A stretch of DNA of 64,000 bases from Lycium barbarum (taxonomy: Eukaryota; Streptophyta; Magnoliopsida; Solanales; Solanaceae). The position numbers were made by a program, and so were the translations under genes. Position 1 is the first letter of the stretch; every line of letters starts with the position of its first letter. Location: the NCBI RefSeq assembly GCF_019175385.1, contig NC_083345.1, positions 124,623,657-124,687,656 of the forward strand, in the 5' to 3' direction. This document shows, in pieces, positions 33,437 through 44,293 of this stretch. Below the pieces are notes generated by a model. That model ran no database searches and was not told the DNA's origin. It worked only from the letters and a program-made list of their open reading frames with translations.

Positions 33437-35904
33437 AATTGAGAGAAGAAGTTTTTTGAAGTATGGTTCACTATGTGATATAGGATTAAGCTGAATGGCT
33501 CCTAGTTAACACTCAGGATTACAAAATGGCATCATTTAGTTTAAAACTTAAGTGTAACACTGATCACCTAGAATTATGGACATATGTAACTAAGGGAGTT
33601 GGCTGGACTTAAGGATCGAACTGACCTGGTAGCAGGTGCTATAAGTGACCAGTTCCTTGGCATATTTAGCCAGCTTTGATCAGATAAACCATAGTGAGCT
33701 TACCTTGAATGTTGTTGTGTTTGAAAACCTGTTCCATTCGGACAGTAAATTAGTATTATTTTTGTTGAACTAAGGAAGATCTGGTCATTTGAGAGTCTGT
33801 GTCTGTTCTCTTATTCTTAATAGCCTAACATGCCTAATTTAAGGATCATAGGCAGCGTGTGCATAAAAGTGTGTGATTTGATGAATGAAATCTTTTAAAT
33901 CCCGTCCATTCCTTACTTAACTATTTGAATCCATGATTTAAATGATTTGTTAGGTATGCAGCAGATATGACTGATAATAAAATAATAAGTTAGAAATGAT
34001 ATTATAAGAAAAATGTGTGTAAATTTAGTTGGAGTCTATACTTTGCCAAGAGTGTCTTAGTCTATCCCATGTTTGTAAAAATCAACCTAAAAATAGAACT
34101 TATAGGCCTGTTAGAGTTCTGTTAAGGTTTAAAAATCAGAGGACATTTCATAATTAGAATTACCCGATGACCTAGCTATAAGTTTGAACTGTATCACTGT
34201 CTATCAAATTGGGAATCGGTCAGCATATCAGCTTGCCTCTGTGTGTTTAACTTATAACATTGGTTTGAACCCTTTGCTAGCTGATTTAACTGCATAAATA
34301 CTAGAACAATTATTGATGTTTAACTGAAATATTCTGTCTACTTGGAACATATCTTAGGAAATCCTATGTGCATCAGATCTACGCGAAATGTTGTGATGAT
34401 TTTGGGTTTTTTTTTTTTTTTAAATTCATATTTGTTAGCATGTCTAGTACCTCCTTATGATTGTGTGTGTACGAGATATACTCGAATATACATAAGTATA
34501 TACATATAATCTATGGAGTTTACTTTGGATTTGTACTGTTACCTGTTTAAGCCTTACTGATCGTATACTGATCCTTTTCCTTTCGTTTTTTTTGCATGAT
34601 CACCGCATACGAGTCCGAGGGACTCGTTCTTCTTCCATATTCGGGGTTGGGCTAAAAGCCCAACAAAACCATCTCCGCCCAGCCCAATCCGCAGCAAAAA
34701 CCCAAAAGAAAGAAAAAATGGAAATTCTGGGCCAAGGCCCAATAGCGTGGACAGTTCCCAGCAGTCAAAAAATGGGCTGGCCCATTCGATATTTATTTCC
34801 CTCTTTTATTTTATTTTGTGCATATTAATTTGTATTATGCAACTAACTCTTTGCTTGTTTTGTTTTCTTAATTTAGATAAATCCTAATGAATTAATAGGT
34901 TTAGTTTTAGTAATGGGTAGTTTAGTTTAAGGAAAACTAACAATTAGTCCTGTAAGTTTCATTTTCTTCCGTTATATTGAAGTGATTTGAAGCATTTATA
35001 ATATTTAGGATAATTAATTTTTTCAATAGGAATCATGTTTTACTATCTTAGGAATTTCAAAACGTCACTAACACGCTAACACGCAAATAGGAACTAAAGA
35101 ATATTTTGTAGACATCTTAAGGTTTCATCCAAAATTATGCACACTTTAGTCAAATGTAGTTAACGAAACATAATCTCGGGTATTTCTAAAGCGCCAAGCT
35201 AATTAATACATAATTGTTAAAATTGTTTCATATAGTTATCAAAAAAAAAAAAGTATGTTACAAATTCGCATTTCTTCTTTCTATGTATATATTATATGTA
35301 AATTTTATTTCAAAGAGCATTATTATTTAAGGTCTTAGCAACATTTTATAAGTTTATTTTGAATGGCATTTGAAATTTCCTTTTATGCAAATCATCACGT
35401 TTTCTACAGGTCTCATTCTAAATAGCATTTTTTATTTAAAGTTTTATCAATTTCTATCAATTTTGTTTGAAATGGCATTTGAAAATCTTCTTTCATGCAA
35501 ATTATTATATTTTCTTTAAATCTTATCTTCAACAACATTCTTATATTTTTCTTAAAAAACCTTAGCAACATTTCTTAACCTTTTTTTGTTTTTCTTAAGG
35601 TTTAACGTCTTATTTAGCATTAATTAATTAACCTAAGTTTGGTCGGATAACCGTAAGTTAACGGATTCTAAAGGATGCCTAACCCCTTCCCTTTAGGATA
35701 ATATAGAGCCCTTACCTAGAATCACACTGGTTAAGCAGACTATTAATTGAGGTTTAGTTTTAACTTTACCTTAGTTAACATTTAGATGTCCTAATTCATC
35801 GTTAAATTAATTAGGTGGCGACTCCTTAAAAAATAAACAAAAAAACGGGAATCACCAATACGTCATACTCCTAATTTTGACCCCGGTTAAAATGGGGTGT
35901 GACA
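30539..35904 (+). repeat. LTR1 (5366 bp)
   Basis: This LTR has a (TTA)n tract near 30703-30760, a C/T-rich region (31265-31520), a TATA box (TTATAAATAC, 31540-31549), T runs of 35 (33401-33435) and 15 (34407-34421), and the terminus GTGTGACA. Diagnostic bases private to it lie in the 5' part: G at 31233 and A at 31782. Its 3' part matches LTR2. A short frame after the TATA box that is open in LTR2 and LTR3 has a TAG here (near 31725). Confidence 0.92.
31540..31549 (+). promoter_or_regulatory. TATA box of LTR1
   Basis: TTATAAATAC follows a 200-bp pyrimidine-rich stretch. It is preserved in LTR2 (about 45076-45085) and LTR3 (about 58628-58637). It puts the U3/R border near 31575, so U3 is about 1 kb and R-U5 over 4 kb. 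Confidence 0.6.
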
Positions 35905-35907
35905 GCT

Positions 35908-35925
35908 TGGCCACTCCGCTGGGGA
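35908..35925 (+). other. PBS of internal copy 1, tRNA-Arg type
   Basis: TGGCCACTCCGCTGGGGA begins three bases after the LTR end. From memory, the 3' end of plant tRNA-Arg gives the complement TGGCGACTCCGCTGGGGA, so there is one mismatch. tRNA-Arg priming is a mark of Ogre elements. Confidence 0.65.
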
Positions 35926-37048
35926 CTTTAGGTTCTTAACCATAACAACTTAGGTTAATAAATAATTTGTTGGATGTTTTGTTTGTTTTGCTTTATTTAT
36001 TTTTTTTTGTATTTTTTGCTTTATATGTTTTTAAATGTTTTATTATTGTTTTATTCTTTATATGCATTTTCTATGTAATATGTATGTTATTGCTTTCCTT
36101 AAATTGGCATTCCGTTCATATTTCTTCCACTCCTGGAAACTCACACATATTCACACACTTAAAGCGGCTTCGCAGTTTGCGCCCGTGCACTACTAAATTA
36201 CCCCTTTAGTTGGATTGGTCTTGTGGATTTAGTCGATCGGCGGTGCAGTCGATGGCCACGGACTTTCCACTTCCAAGTTGTCCGCTTGGGGGAGCCTTGT
36301 GTCATTGGAAAACCACTCTTAGTCTACCTAGGTAGAGCGAAAAACAAAACCTTGTAAGGACATGCATCATTTTAAACCTAGGAGGCTTAATACCCTTGGT
36401 GTATTAAGTTCATTAGTCAACCTTACCAAATGTCCAAATGAGTCTATGACTCTAAGTGACACTATTCACTATCTATGTGCATTATTTGAAGGACAAATAT
36501 GTGGAATATGTGGACCTAGTACTCTATAGATAAATATTTCAAGGAAATTGACATTTTGTTGCAGGTTGCCGTGGAGTATTAAATTAATGCCGGAGGTTGA
36601 AGACAACCAAAGGAAATTAGTGAAGTTGAAGTATTAGATATCTTAGGTTGATTTTGAGAGGTATTATTGGCATGTAATAATTTTTATTCTTGCAAATTAC
36701 TTTTAGGAGGAGTTGTGGAATGATACATAAAAGACATGTTTGTCCTTCAAATATTCGTTAGGCCTACCTCTGGCATAAAGAGGTCCCTTGCATTATAAAA
36801 CGCGATGTATTATGTGCAATAATGTGTTTATATGCAATAATATGTCCTTACCGTATACTGACTCATTTTTTTTCTCTTTCTTTTCTTATTTTATCATTTT
36901 TCTTTTTAAAAATCATTTTCAAAATAGAAGGTTGACTTGTGCTAAAGGGGAACTGGCGGAGCATCCATATTTCACACGGTCTAGAGCCAAGAAATCAGAC
37001 TCTGACTCATCACTAATCGCCTGGTTAACTAAAAAGACTCGTTCTAAA
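35926..37048 (+). other. untranslated leader of internal copy 1
   Basis: The 1.1-kb leader between PBS and gag has no conserved frame. An acceptor-like TTTTGTTGCAG ends at 36564. The T run near 36866 is 8 T here and 9 T in copy 2, so any translation start upstream of it would be in different frames in the two copies. Confidence 0.6.
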
Positions 37049-40000
37049 ATGGAGCAAAGTTTGATCAATGCAACCACTTCATCTGAGCCATCTCTTAGTT
37101 TACCGATCACGAGTGATCCCACATCCTCCAAAGAATCAGAAACACATTTGGAGACCATTGCTCGTCTAGAGCGACGAGTTGCCGAACTAAGTCATATGGT
37201 ACTTCACAACCGGTCATTTTCTCAAACACCGCCACATATGACTCCGTCCCAGGGAGTTCGTCAGACTTTGCCTATGCCACATCCATTCCCAAATTTGGAC
37301 GAATTTAACCAAGCAAATTATTTTACCACCTCTCAGCCGGTTCGTTCTGAACCCCTCACTCAAAATGCTCCCCTTTTATTTACAGCCACCTCTTCAAAAA
37401 CTCAGTTCATACCGCCGGCACATGATGTTACCAATACACATCAAGTTCCGCCAGTATATACTTATACCACAGCTCCACCCATGACACAAATCCAGGGACA
37501 ATGTCGCACAGATGTCGATCATTATGTCGAAGTTGAAAATGAGGCACGGTCAATTAATGATGAAATGATAAATAGAAAGCTCAAAAGTTTGGAGGATGCC
37601 ATGAGAAGTTTGCGTGGACTTGGTAGTAACCAAAGCGTGAGATATGAAGAATTATGTGCATTTCCTGAGGTAGAATTGCCACCAGGTTACAAGATTCCAA
37701 AATTTGAGAAGTTTGATGGGTCGGGGAACCCTTTCTTCCATTTGAAAGTCTATTGTGAAAAGTTGATTGGTGTGGGGAAGAATGAAGGGATAAGAGTCAA
37801 ACTATTCAATCAGAGTTTGAGTGGAAAAGCCTTGGAGTGGTATTCTAAGCAAGATACAACCAAATGGCGTACTTGGGATGATTTGGCAAATGCTTTTGTG
37901 GATCACTACAAGTTTCATGTTGAGATCGCTCCTGACAGAATCTCAATTACAAAGTTGAAGAAGAAGTTCACCGAATCATTTCGAGAATATGCTATACGGT
38001 GGAGGGAAGAAGCATCTAGAGGACACCCACCCATGGAGGAGACAGAAATGGTTACTTTCTTCATTCAAGCGCTAGAGCCGGAATACTATGAACGTTTGGT
38101 GACAATGGGTGGAAAGACTTTTGCAGAGGTGATCAAAGCCGGGGACATGATTGAAGATGGCATTAAGACAGGGAGAATAACAAGTCTTGCGGCTTTACAG
38201 TCTACTAGTAGGGCCATACAAACTGGTACTCTCGGAAACGGAAAGAAAAAAGAGAAAGAAGCAGCATCGGTAATGGCTTTGGGAAACACATCATACCACC
38301 ATTAACAACCCCCGCGATATCATTCTAACGCTCACCACTCACAATATTTCCAATATTCTCCACATCCATACGACCAAGCTTTATCTTACCAACCTCAATC
38401 ACCACAAATATCCTACCCTGTTTACAACACACAACCAGCATATCGAGCTCCACGACCACCAACATGCCCAGCTCCACCATCACAATCTCATCATCCAAAC
38501 AATGCATCCGCACCTCGCCCAAATAGACCTTTCCGCAATTTTACACCGTTAGGAGAGCCATTGAGCGTTGTTTTTGAAAGACTGCAAGCTTCAGGTTTAT
38601 TGTATCCTGTGGAAGGTAGAATTCCAGATCCATTACCTAGAGGTTTTGATCCCACTAAAACATGTGCATATCATTCGGGGGTAAAAGGCCATTCCACTGA
38701 TCGTTGTTACTCATTAAAACACAAGGTTGAAGATCTTATTGAAGCAAAACAGATCATGGTCAAACAACCGGCACCAAACGTGGTTAACAATCCACTCCCG
38801 ACCCATGATGGGGCCACGATAAATATGATTGGAATAGATGAAAATGATGACGATCCAGCCAAATTCATAGTGTCTGTGGATAGCATGGAAGATCATGGTT
38901 TTGTAGCTGTTGCTTCTCCGGCTGTAGTGATAAGGGGTTGTGTACCTGTCGAGATATTAGGAGCTTCATCAACACCTGTGGAAGTAGTTCAAGCACCAAA
39001 TCAGTTACCAGTGCTCGATACCAAAGCCGTACCATGGAATTATCAACAAGCTGTGATGGAATGTCGAGAAAAGGACACGATCACTGACAAGATTAAGACA
39101 TCAGGAATGACAAGGTCTGGAAGATGCTATTCCCCAGAAGAGCTAGCTAGATTGGGGCAAGCTAAGGAAACCAATGTACCTCCCAAAAGGGTCGTGACAG
39201 AATTCGAAGCAGAAGAATTTTTGAGGAAGATTAAGGCCAGTGAGTACTCGGTCGTGGATCAGTTGAAAAAGACCAATGCTCAAATTCCTATTCTCTCTTT
39301 GCTTTTGAGTTCGGATATGCACAGAAATGCACTGTTGAAAATCTTGAATGAAGCATATGTCCCGAGCGAAACAACTAGTGAGGCGTTAGCTGGGATGATT
39401 GAGCGCGTACTTGATAGCAATCGAATCAGTTTCGATAATGAAGAACTGCCGCCAGAAGGATGCATGCATAACAAAGCGCTCTATATAACTGTCAAGTGTC
39501 GTAACATGTTTGTGGCTAAAGTGTTGATTGATGGGGGTTCTGGACTTAACATCTGTCCATTAACAAGTCTGAAGAAGATCGGATATAATGTTAGTGAGCT
39601 CAAGACAAGTGATGTGAATATTCGAGCATTTGATGGGGCTCAAAGGCGCCCTATTGGAGAAATAGAGTTGAAAGTGTTGATTGGTCCTGTTGAATTCATT
39701 ATGGATTTTCAAGTACTGGATATTTCCACGACATACAACATGCTGTTAGGAAGACCGTGGATACATCTGGCTGGGGCTGTACCATCTACTTTGCACCAAA
39801 CTGTCAAATTCGAGTGGGATCAGCAACAAATATGTATACATGGAGAAGGGGATACGTCTTTCTATCGAGAGCAATCCATCCCATTCATTGAGGCAGAAGG
39901 AGGGTTCGACGGAGCAGCTTACCACGCTTGGGAGGTTGTGAATGTCACTAAAGAGAGTGAAGTGTGTCAAACTCAAGAGTTCAAAAGATCATGCGCCGCA

Positions 40001-40351
40001 ATTATGGTTGCAAAAGAAATGCTGAGAAATGGGTACCAACCTGGATTCGGGTTGGGTAAGACATTAAATGGGCGGGTCGAGCCAGTTGTTCTACCTACAC
40101 AACAGTTTACGTTCGGTTTGGGATATGATCCAACTGAGGAAGAAGTAAAGAAAGCACGAAAGAATAAAAGGAAGGAGATTCCATTACCAAAACCTATTCC
40201 TACCATTGATCAAACTTTCTCAAAACCTTCGGATCTGATTGTTGAGGTTGCCTATGATGACATCGTGGAGGGAATCAAGAACCTGTTTGTGGAAGATGAA
40301 GATGATCATGCTGTGATAATCAAAGACTTTGCTGAAATATTGACTTTATAG
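37049..40351 (+). pseudogene. gag-protease ORF, copy 1 (nonsense codon)
   Basis: The frame is collinear with the intact copy at 50604-53906 but has TAA at 38303-38305 where copy 2 has CAA (Gln). Before the stop it holds the Pro/Thr-rich N-terminus and the gag core (FHLKVYCEKL to EDGIKTGRI). After it lie the knuckle CAYHSGVKGHSTDRC, the protease IDGGSGLNI and a G-patch-like end. A 418-residue product ending after gag could still be made. Other replacements against copy 2 lie in gag (His/Asn, Ser/Leu, Glu/Lys, Gly/Val, Ala/Val). I chose the ATG at 37049 because the frame upstream runs through a T-rich, non-coding leader that differs in length between the copies. The frame is also open upstream to 36788. 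Confidence 0.85.
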
Positions 40352-41869
40352 GCTGTTGAGCTAGGACCTGAGTTGCAGAATTGGACTTTTATCTTAGCCC
40401 CGGTCCGCCGGGAGTTTCAGTATTTTAAGTTTAAATTTCCTTTTTGTAGTAGGCCGGAGGCATCAACTAGAACATTTAGTTCCTTTTGTTGTGTTGCCTC
40501 TAAGTTTTGTTACGGCTTTTTTTTAAGACTTTGTCATTTGTTTGTAACGAACTACGTTTGGCCTGACTTCCTGTTGGATACGTAGGCAGCCCATGTCGGG
40601 TTCGGCCACTTTTTCAAAATATTTCAGTATCTTTGTTTATGGTTGGAACTACGTTTGGCCTGACTTCCTGTTGGATACGTAGGCAACCCGAGGCGGGTTC
40701 GGCCCTTCTATTTTGAAATTTTTAATACCTTCGGTTTATCCAACCATTTTGGTTCCTATAAAATACATAAAGATTTTTATATAAGATTTTGGCCTTCCTA
40801 CTTTTTAAATTCATATGTCCTAGTAACTTGAAACTGGGACAAAATTTTGAAATCGGTCAAATCGCTTCCAAAAACTTTCATTATAAGTTCTCACTTTTCA
40901 ATCGTTTAGAGCCAAGTGTCTTCAGGACTGAAAACTGGGACAAATTTTTTAGAAGTAGCATAAAAGTGGTCTTAAATGTTTAACAATTTTAAATAAAAGT
41001 CCATCCATATATTTCTAAAATGCGGATAAATTCAAAAATAGAGTCTTCCTAATCATTTTACCTATTAGAGCCACTAAGTATTTCCCTTCGAAATCGTCCA
41101 AATCTCGTTATTCTTATTTTTGCAAAATACACTTTTATGACTGAAACTCCCCAGGCAAGGCAAAATATGGAATGAGGTATCGAAGAACGTGAACGCGACC
41201 GAAACAAGGATCAATTCAAAAGCCAAGTTCCCCGACTTGCACAAGTCAACCAATTTTCTTTTAAACTCACAATTTTTCTTTGATGAGACAGGTTCATTAA
41301 TATGAATGTGGTGCATATTTGACTCTTCTTAAAATTTTAATTATGCACGTGATCAAAGAGTTAGCTTTCTTCAAAAGGCAAATATTCTTCAATGTGGATG
41401 TAAAGTCAGCCTGCGCTAAACGATGGACGTTGTTCCACTCTTCATGAAATTTTGATCGCAACAGTGGACATGAATTTATCTTCCCAACCAGGGACTGCGA
41501 GCGTAATTCTTTCAAACCCAGCTATTTACATATTCTCACCACTAACAGTTGTTTTAGCTCGTGGCATTTCTCGATGGATCAAGTGCACATAATCATGGAT
41601 TTAACCTTCTTCAAAGTGGATACTGACATTGGACACCTGTTATTGGTTTGAATTCCTCAACTTTGTCATCACTTTGTACATTTTTATTTATTTCAAGTCG
41701 CTAACAAGTTCTTTTAGAATGTGGTATTTTAATAAGATAACAAGATTGAAATCTTGCGTCGTATATTAAATTGTGGGGATAATTATGGATTTCACTTCCC
41801 TCACAAACGGAACACGGATTAAGATGTGGATATAAATGTGGATACCTTTCTACAATACTATTTTTTTTA
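40352..41869 (+). other. non-coding region after gag-protease, copy 1
   Basis: This stretch is where pol would be expected. No RT, RNase H or integrase motif is visible in any frame. A 59-bp block recurs at 40549-40607 and 40646-40704. The same content is in copy 2 (53907-55424). Confidence 0.75.
40549..40704 (+). repeat. pair of 59-bp GGATACGTAGGCA repeats, copy 1
   Basis: Two 59-bp copies (40549-40607 and 40646-40704), starting GAACTACGTTTGGCCTGACT, contain TTGGATACGTAGGCA and end GGGTTCGGCC. They differ at a few bases in the middle. A weaker relative (GAGATATGTAGGCAAC...GTTCGG) lies near 43929. The spacing and conservation suggest an RNA structural element. Copy 2 has the pair at 54104-54162 and 54201-54259. 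Confidence 0.75.
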
Positions 41870-42895
41870 GTGGACGTGGATTTACATTGTGGATGTGGAC
41901 GTGGAAGTAGAAGTAGATTTATATCGTGGGAAAGAATGTGGATTCATATGAACATTGTGGACGTGCAAGTGGATATATTTTTAAAGTTTGTGAAAGTGGA
42001 GGTGGATTTATTTTCTTGCACCGAGGAAAGTGGATGTGGATGTATTTCTTTTTGCATTGTGAAAGCGGATGTGGATTTATTTTTTGTACCGTATAATACG
42101 GACGTGGAGGTGGATGTGGATTTATTTGTTGGACCGTATAATACGGACGTGGAAGTGGATGTGAATTTATTTTTGGTACCGTATAATACGGACGTGGAAG
42201 TGAATGTGGATTTACATTTTTTTGTACCGTGAAATGCGGACGTGGATTTATATTTTTGCACTGTGGAAGTGGACGTGGATTTATTTTTCTGCACGTGGAA
42301 GTGGATGTGGATTTACATTTTTTTTTTGTACCGTGAAATGCGGACGTGGATTTATATTTTTGCAATGTGGAAGTGGACGTGGATCTATTTTTCTGCACGT
42401 GGAAGTGGATGTGGATTTACATTTTTACCGTGAAATGCGGACGTGGATTTATATTTTTTGCACTGTGGAAGTGGACGTGGATTTATTTTTCTGCACTGTG
42501 GAAGTGGATGTGGATTTACATTTTTTGTACCGTGAAATGCGGACGTGGATTTATATTTTTTGAACTGTGGAAGTGGACGTGATTTATATTTTTTGCACTG
42601 TGGAAGTGGACGTGGATTTATTTTTCTGCACTGTGGAAGTGGATGTGGATTTGCATTTTTTGTACCGTGAAATGCGGACGTGGATTTATTTTTCTGCACT
42701 GTGGAAGTGGATGTGGATTTACATTTTTGTACCGTGAAATGCGGACGTGGATTTATATTTTTTGCACTGTGGAAGTGGACGTGGATTTATTTTTCTGCAC
42801 TGTGGAAGTGGATGTGGATTTACATTTTTTGTACCGTGAAATGCGGACGTGGATTTATATTTTTGAACTGTGGAAGTGGACGTGGATTTATATTT
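41870..42895 (+). repeat. GTGGACGTGGATTT tandem array, copy 1
   Basis: About 1 kb of variant units of roughly 34-36 bp. Three kinds alternate: a GTACCGTGAAATGCGGACGT type, a GCACTGTGGAAGTGGACGTG type and a GTGGAAGTGGATGTGGATTT type, giving a higher-order unit of about 105 bp. Left-hand units carry CCGTATAATACGG instead of CCGTGAAATGCGG. Both strands stay open over long spans because of the composition; these frames are not genes. Confidence 0.85.
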
Positions 42896-43538
42896 CAGTT
42901 CAGGTGCCCACCTCCGAATGCGGGTATTTTATATTTCAGTTCAGGCACCCACCTCCGAATGCGGGTATTTTATATTTCAGTTCAGGCGCCCACCTCCGAA
43001 TGCGGGTATCTTATATTTCAGTTCAGGCGCCCACCTCCGAATGCGGGTATCTTATATTTCAGTTCAGGCGCCCACCTCCGAATGCGGGTATCTTATATTT
43101 CAGTTCAGGCACCCACCTCCGAATGCGGGTATTTTATATTTCAGTTCAGGCGCCCACCTCCGAATGCGGGTATCTTATATTTCAGTTCAGGCGCCCACCT
43201 CCGAATGCGGGTATCTTATATTTCAGTTCAGGCGCCCACCTCCGAATGCGGGTATCTTATATTTCAGTTCAGGCGCCCACCTCCGAATGCGGGTATCTTA
43301 TATTTCAGTTCAGGCGCCCACCTCCGAATGCGGGTATCTTATATTTCAGTTCAGGCGCCCACCTCCGAATGCGGGTATCTTATATTTCAGTTCAGGCGCC
43401 CACCTCCGAATGCGGGTATCTTATATTTCAGTTCAGGCGCCCACCTCCGAATGCGGATATTTTATATTTCAGTTCAGGCACCCACCTCCGAATGCGGGTA
43501 TTTTATATTTCAGTTCAGGCACCCACCTCCGAATGTGG
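42896..43538 (+). repeat. 41-bp minisatellite, 16 units, copy 1
   Basis: Fifteen full 41-bp units and one partial begin CAGTTCAGGCGCCCACCTCC and contain GAATGCGGGTATCTTATATT. Units are nearly identical, with recurring variants GCGCCC/GCACCC and TATCTT/TATTTT. Unit starts run from 42896 to 43511 in exact steps of 41. Since 41 is not a multiple of 3, all three frames read the same 41-residue cycle, so the long ORFs here are artefacts. Confidence 0.92.
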
Positions 43539-44050
43539 ATTCAACTTTCAAAACAGGGGTTGCAAATGTAACTTCTCCAACCCTGTCTTATTTACACATA
43601 TATTTCTTTATTGCTAACATTTGTTTTTAGCTGTTGGCTTTGAACAATATCGAAGTTGGCATCACACATCAAATCGTGGAACTTTTTCTTCGGCAGCGAA
43701 CTGGGGTAATTTGTCGGGAAGGATAATCAGACTTCCCGACACGGGTCAAAGATCTACCTCGAACACTCGTCTCTAATCACAAGTATTCTTTTGCATTCCA
43801 GCAATTGAATTCTCAAGTTTCTATCATAATACCCAGTGTTATCATAATTCAACACTAGGACAATATTTTGCAAGATTCAGGTGTCGTAATTATTCCAGAA
43901 CTACACTCGACCTGATTCTCGTGCAGCCCGAGATATGTAGGCAACTCAGAGACCGGTGTTCGGTCATAATCCTCTCAAGTTTCCTTTAGCCGGGACAAAA
44001 TAGGCTATTGAGTCAACGTCTTTGCCCGACAACTCTTTTCATCATTACCG
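43539..44050 (+). other. 3' untranslated region before the PPT, copy 1
   Basis: No coding frame. It carries GATATGTAGGCAACTCAGAG, resembling the 59-bp repeat. It leads into the PPT. Confidence 0.6.
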
Positions 44051-44067
44051 GACAAAGAGGGACAAGT
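44051..44067 (+). other. polypurine tract, copy 1
   Basis: GACAAAGAGGGACAAGT directly precedes LTR2. It is purine-rich and in the expected place to prime plus-strand synthesis. Confidence 0.7.
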
Positions 44068-44254
44068 TGTTGACACCCAATTTTGTCCCGCCTCTCCTCC
44101 GAAATACCTATTTTACGCTTCTAATATTTTTGGAAAATTAAAAAATATATATTTAGATTTTTTACTATAATTATTAGCCTTTTATCAATACCGTTGTTTC
44201 ACTATTCTATTACTGCATTAGTTATGATTATTACTATTATTATTATTATTGTTA

Positions 44255-44293
<39 letters not shown>

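Noticed and set aside
41919..42398. Minus-strand ORFs of 104-159 codons
   Set aside because: Low-complexity reverse reading of the tandem array (Lys/Ser/Thr/Pro repeats). Same for 55474-55953.
42896..43538. CRISPR-like array
   Set aside because: Units are adjacent with no unique spacers, and the context is a plant retrotransposon.
42643..43630. Three overlapping plus-strand ORFs of 233-324 codons
   Set aside because: They are the 41-bp minisatellite and the adjacent GTGGACGTGG array read in three phases. Same peptide cycle in each frame, no start context, no domain. The copies at 56198-57185 are the same.
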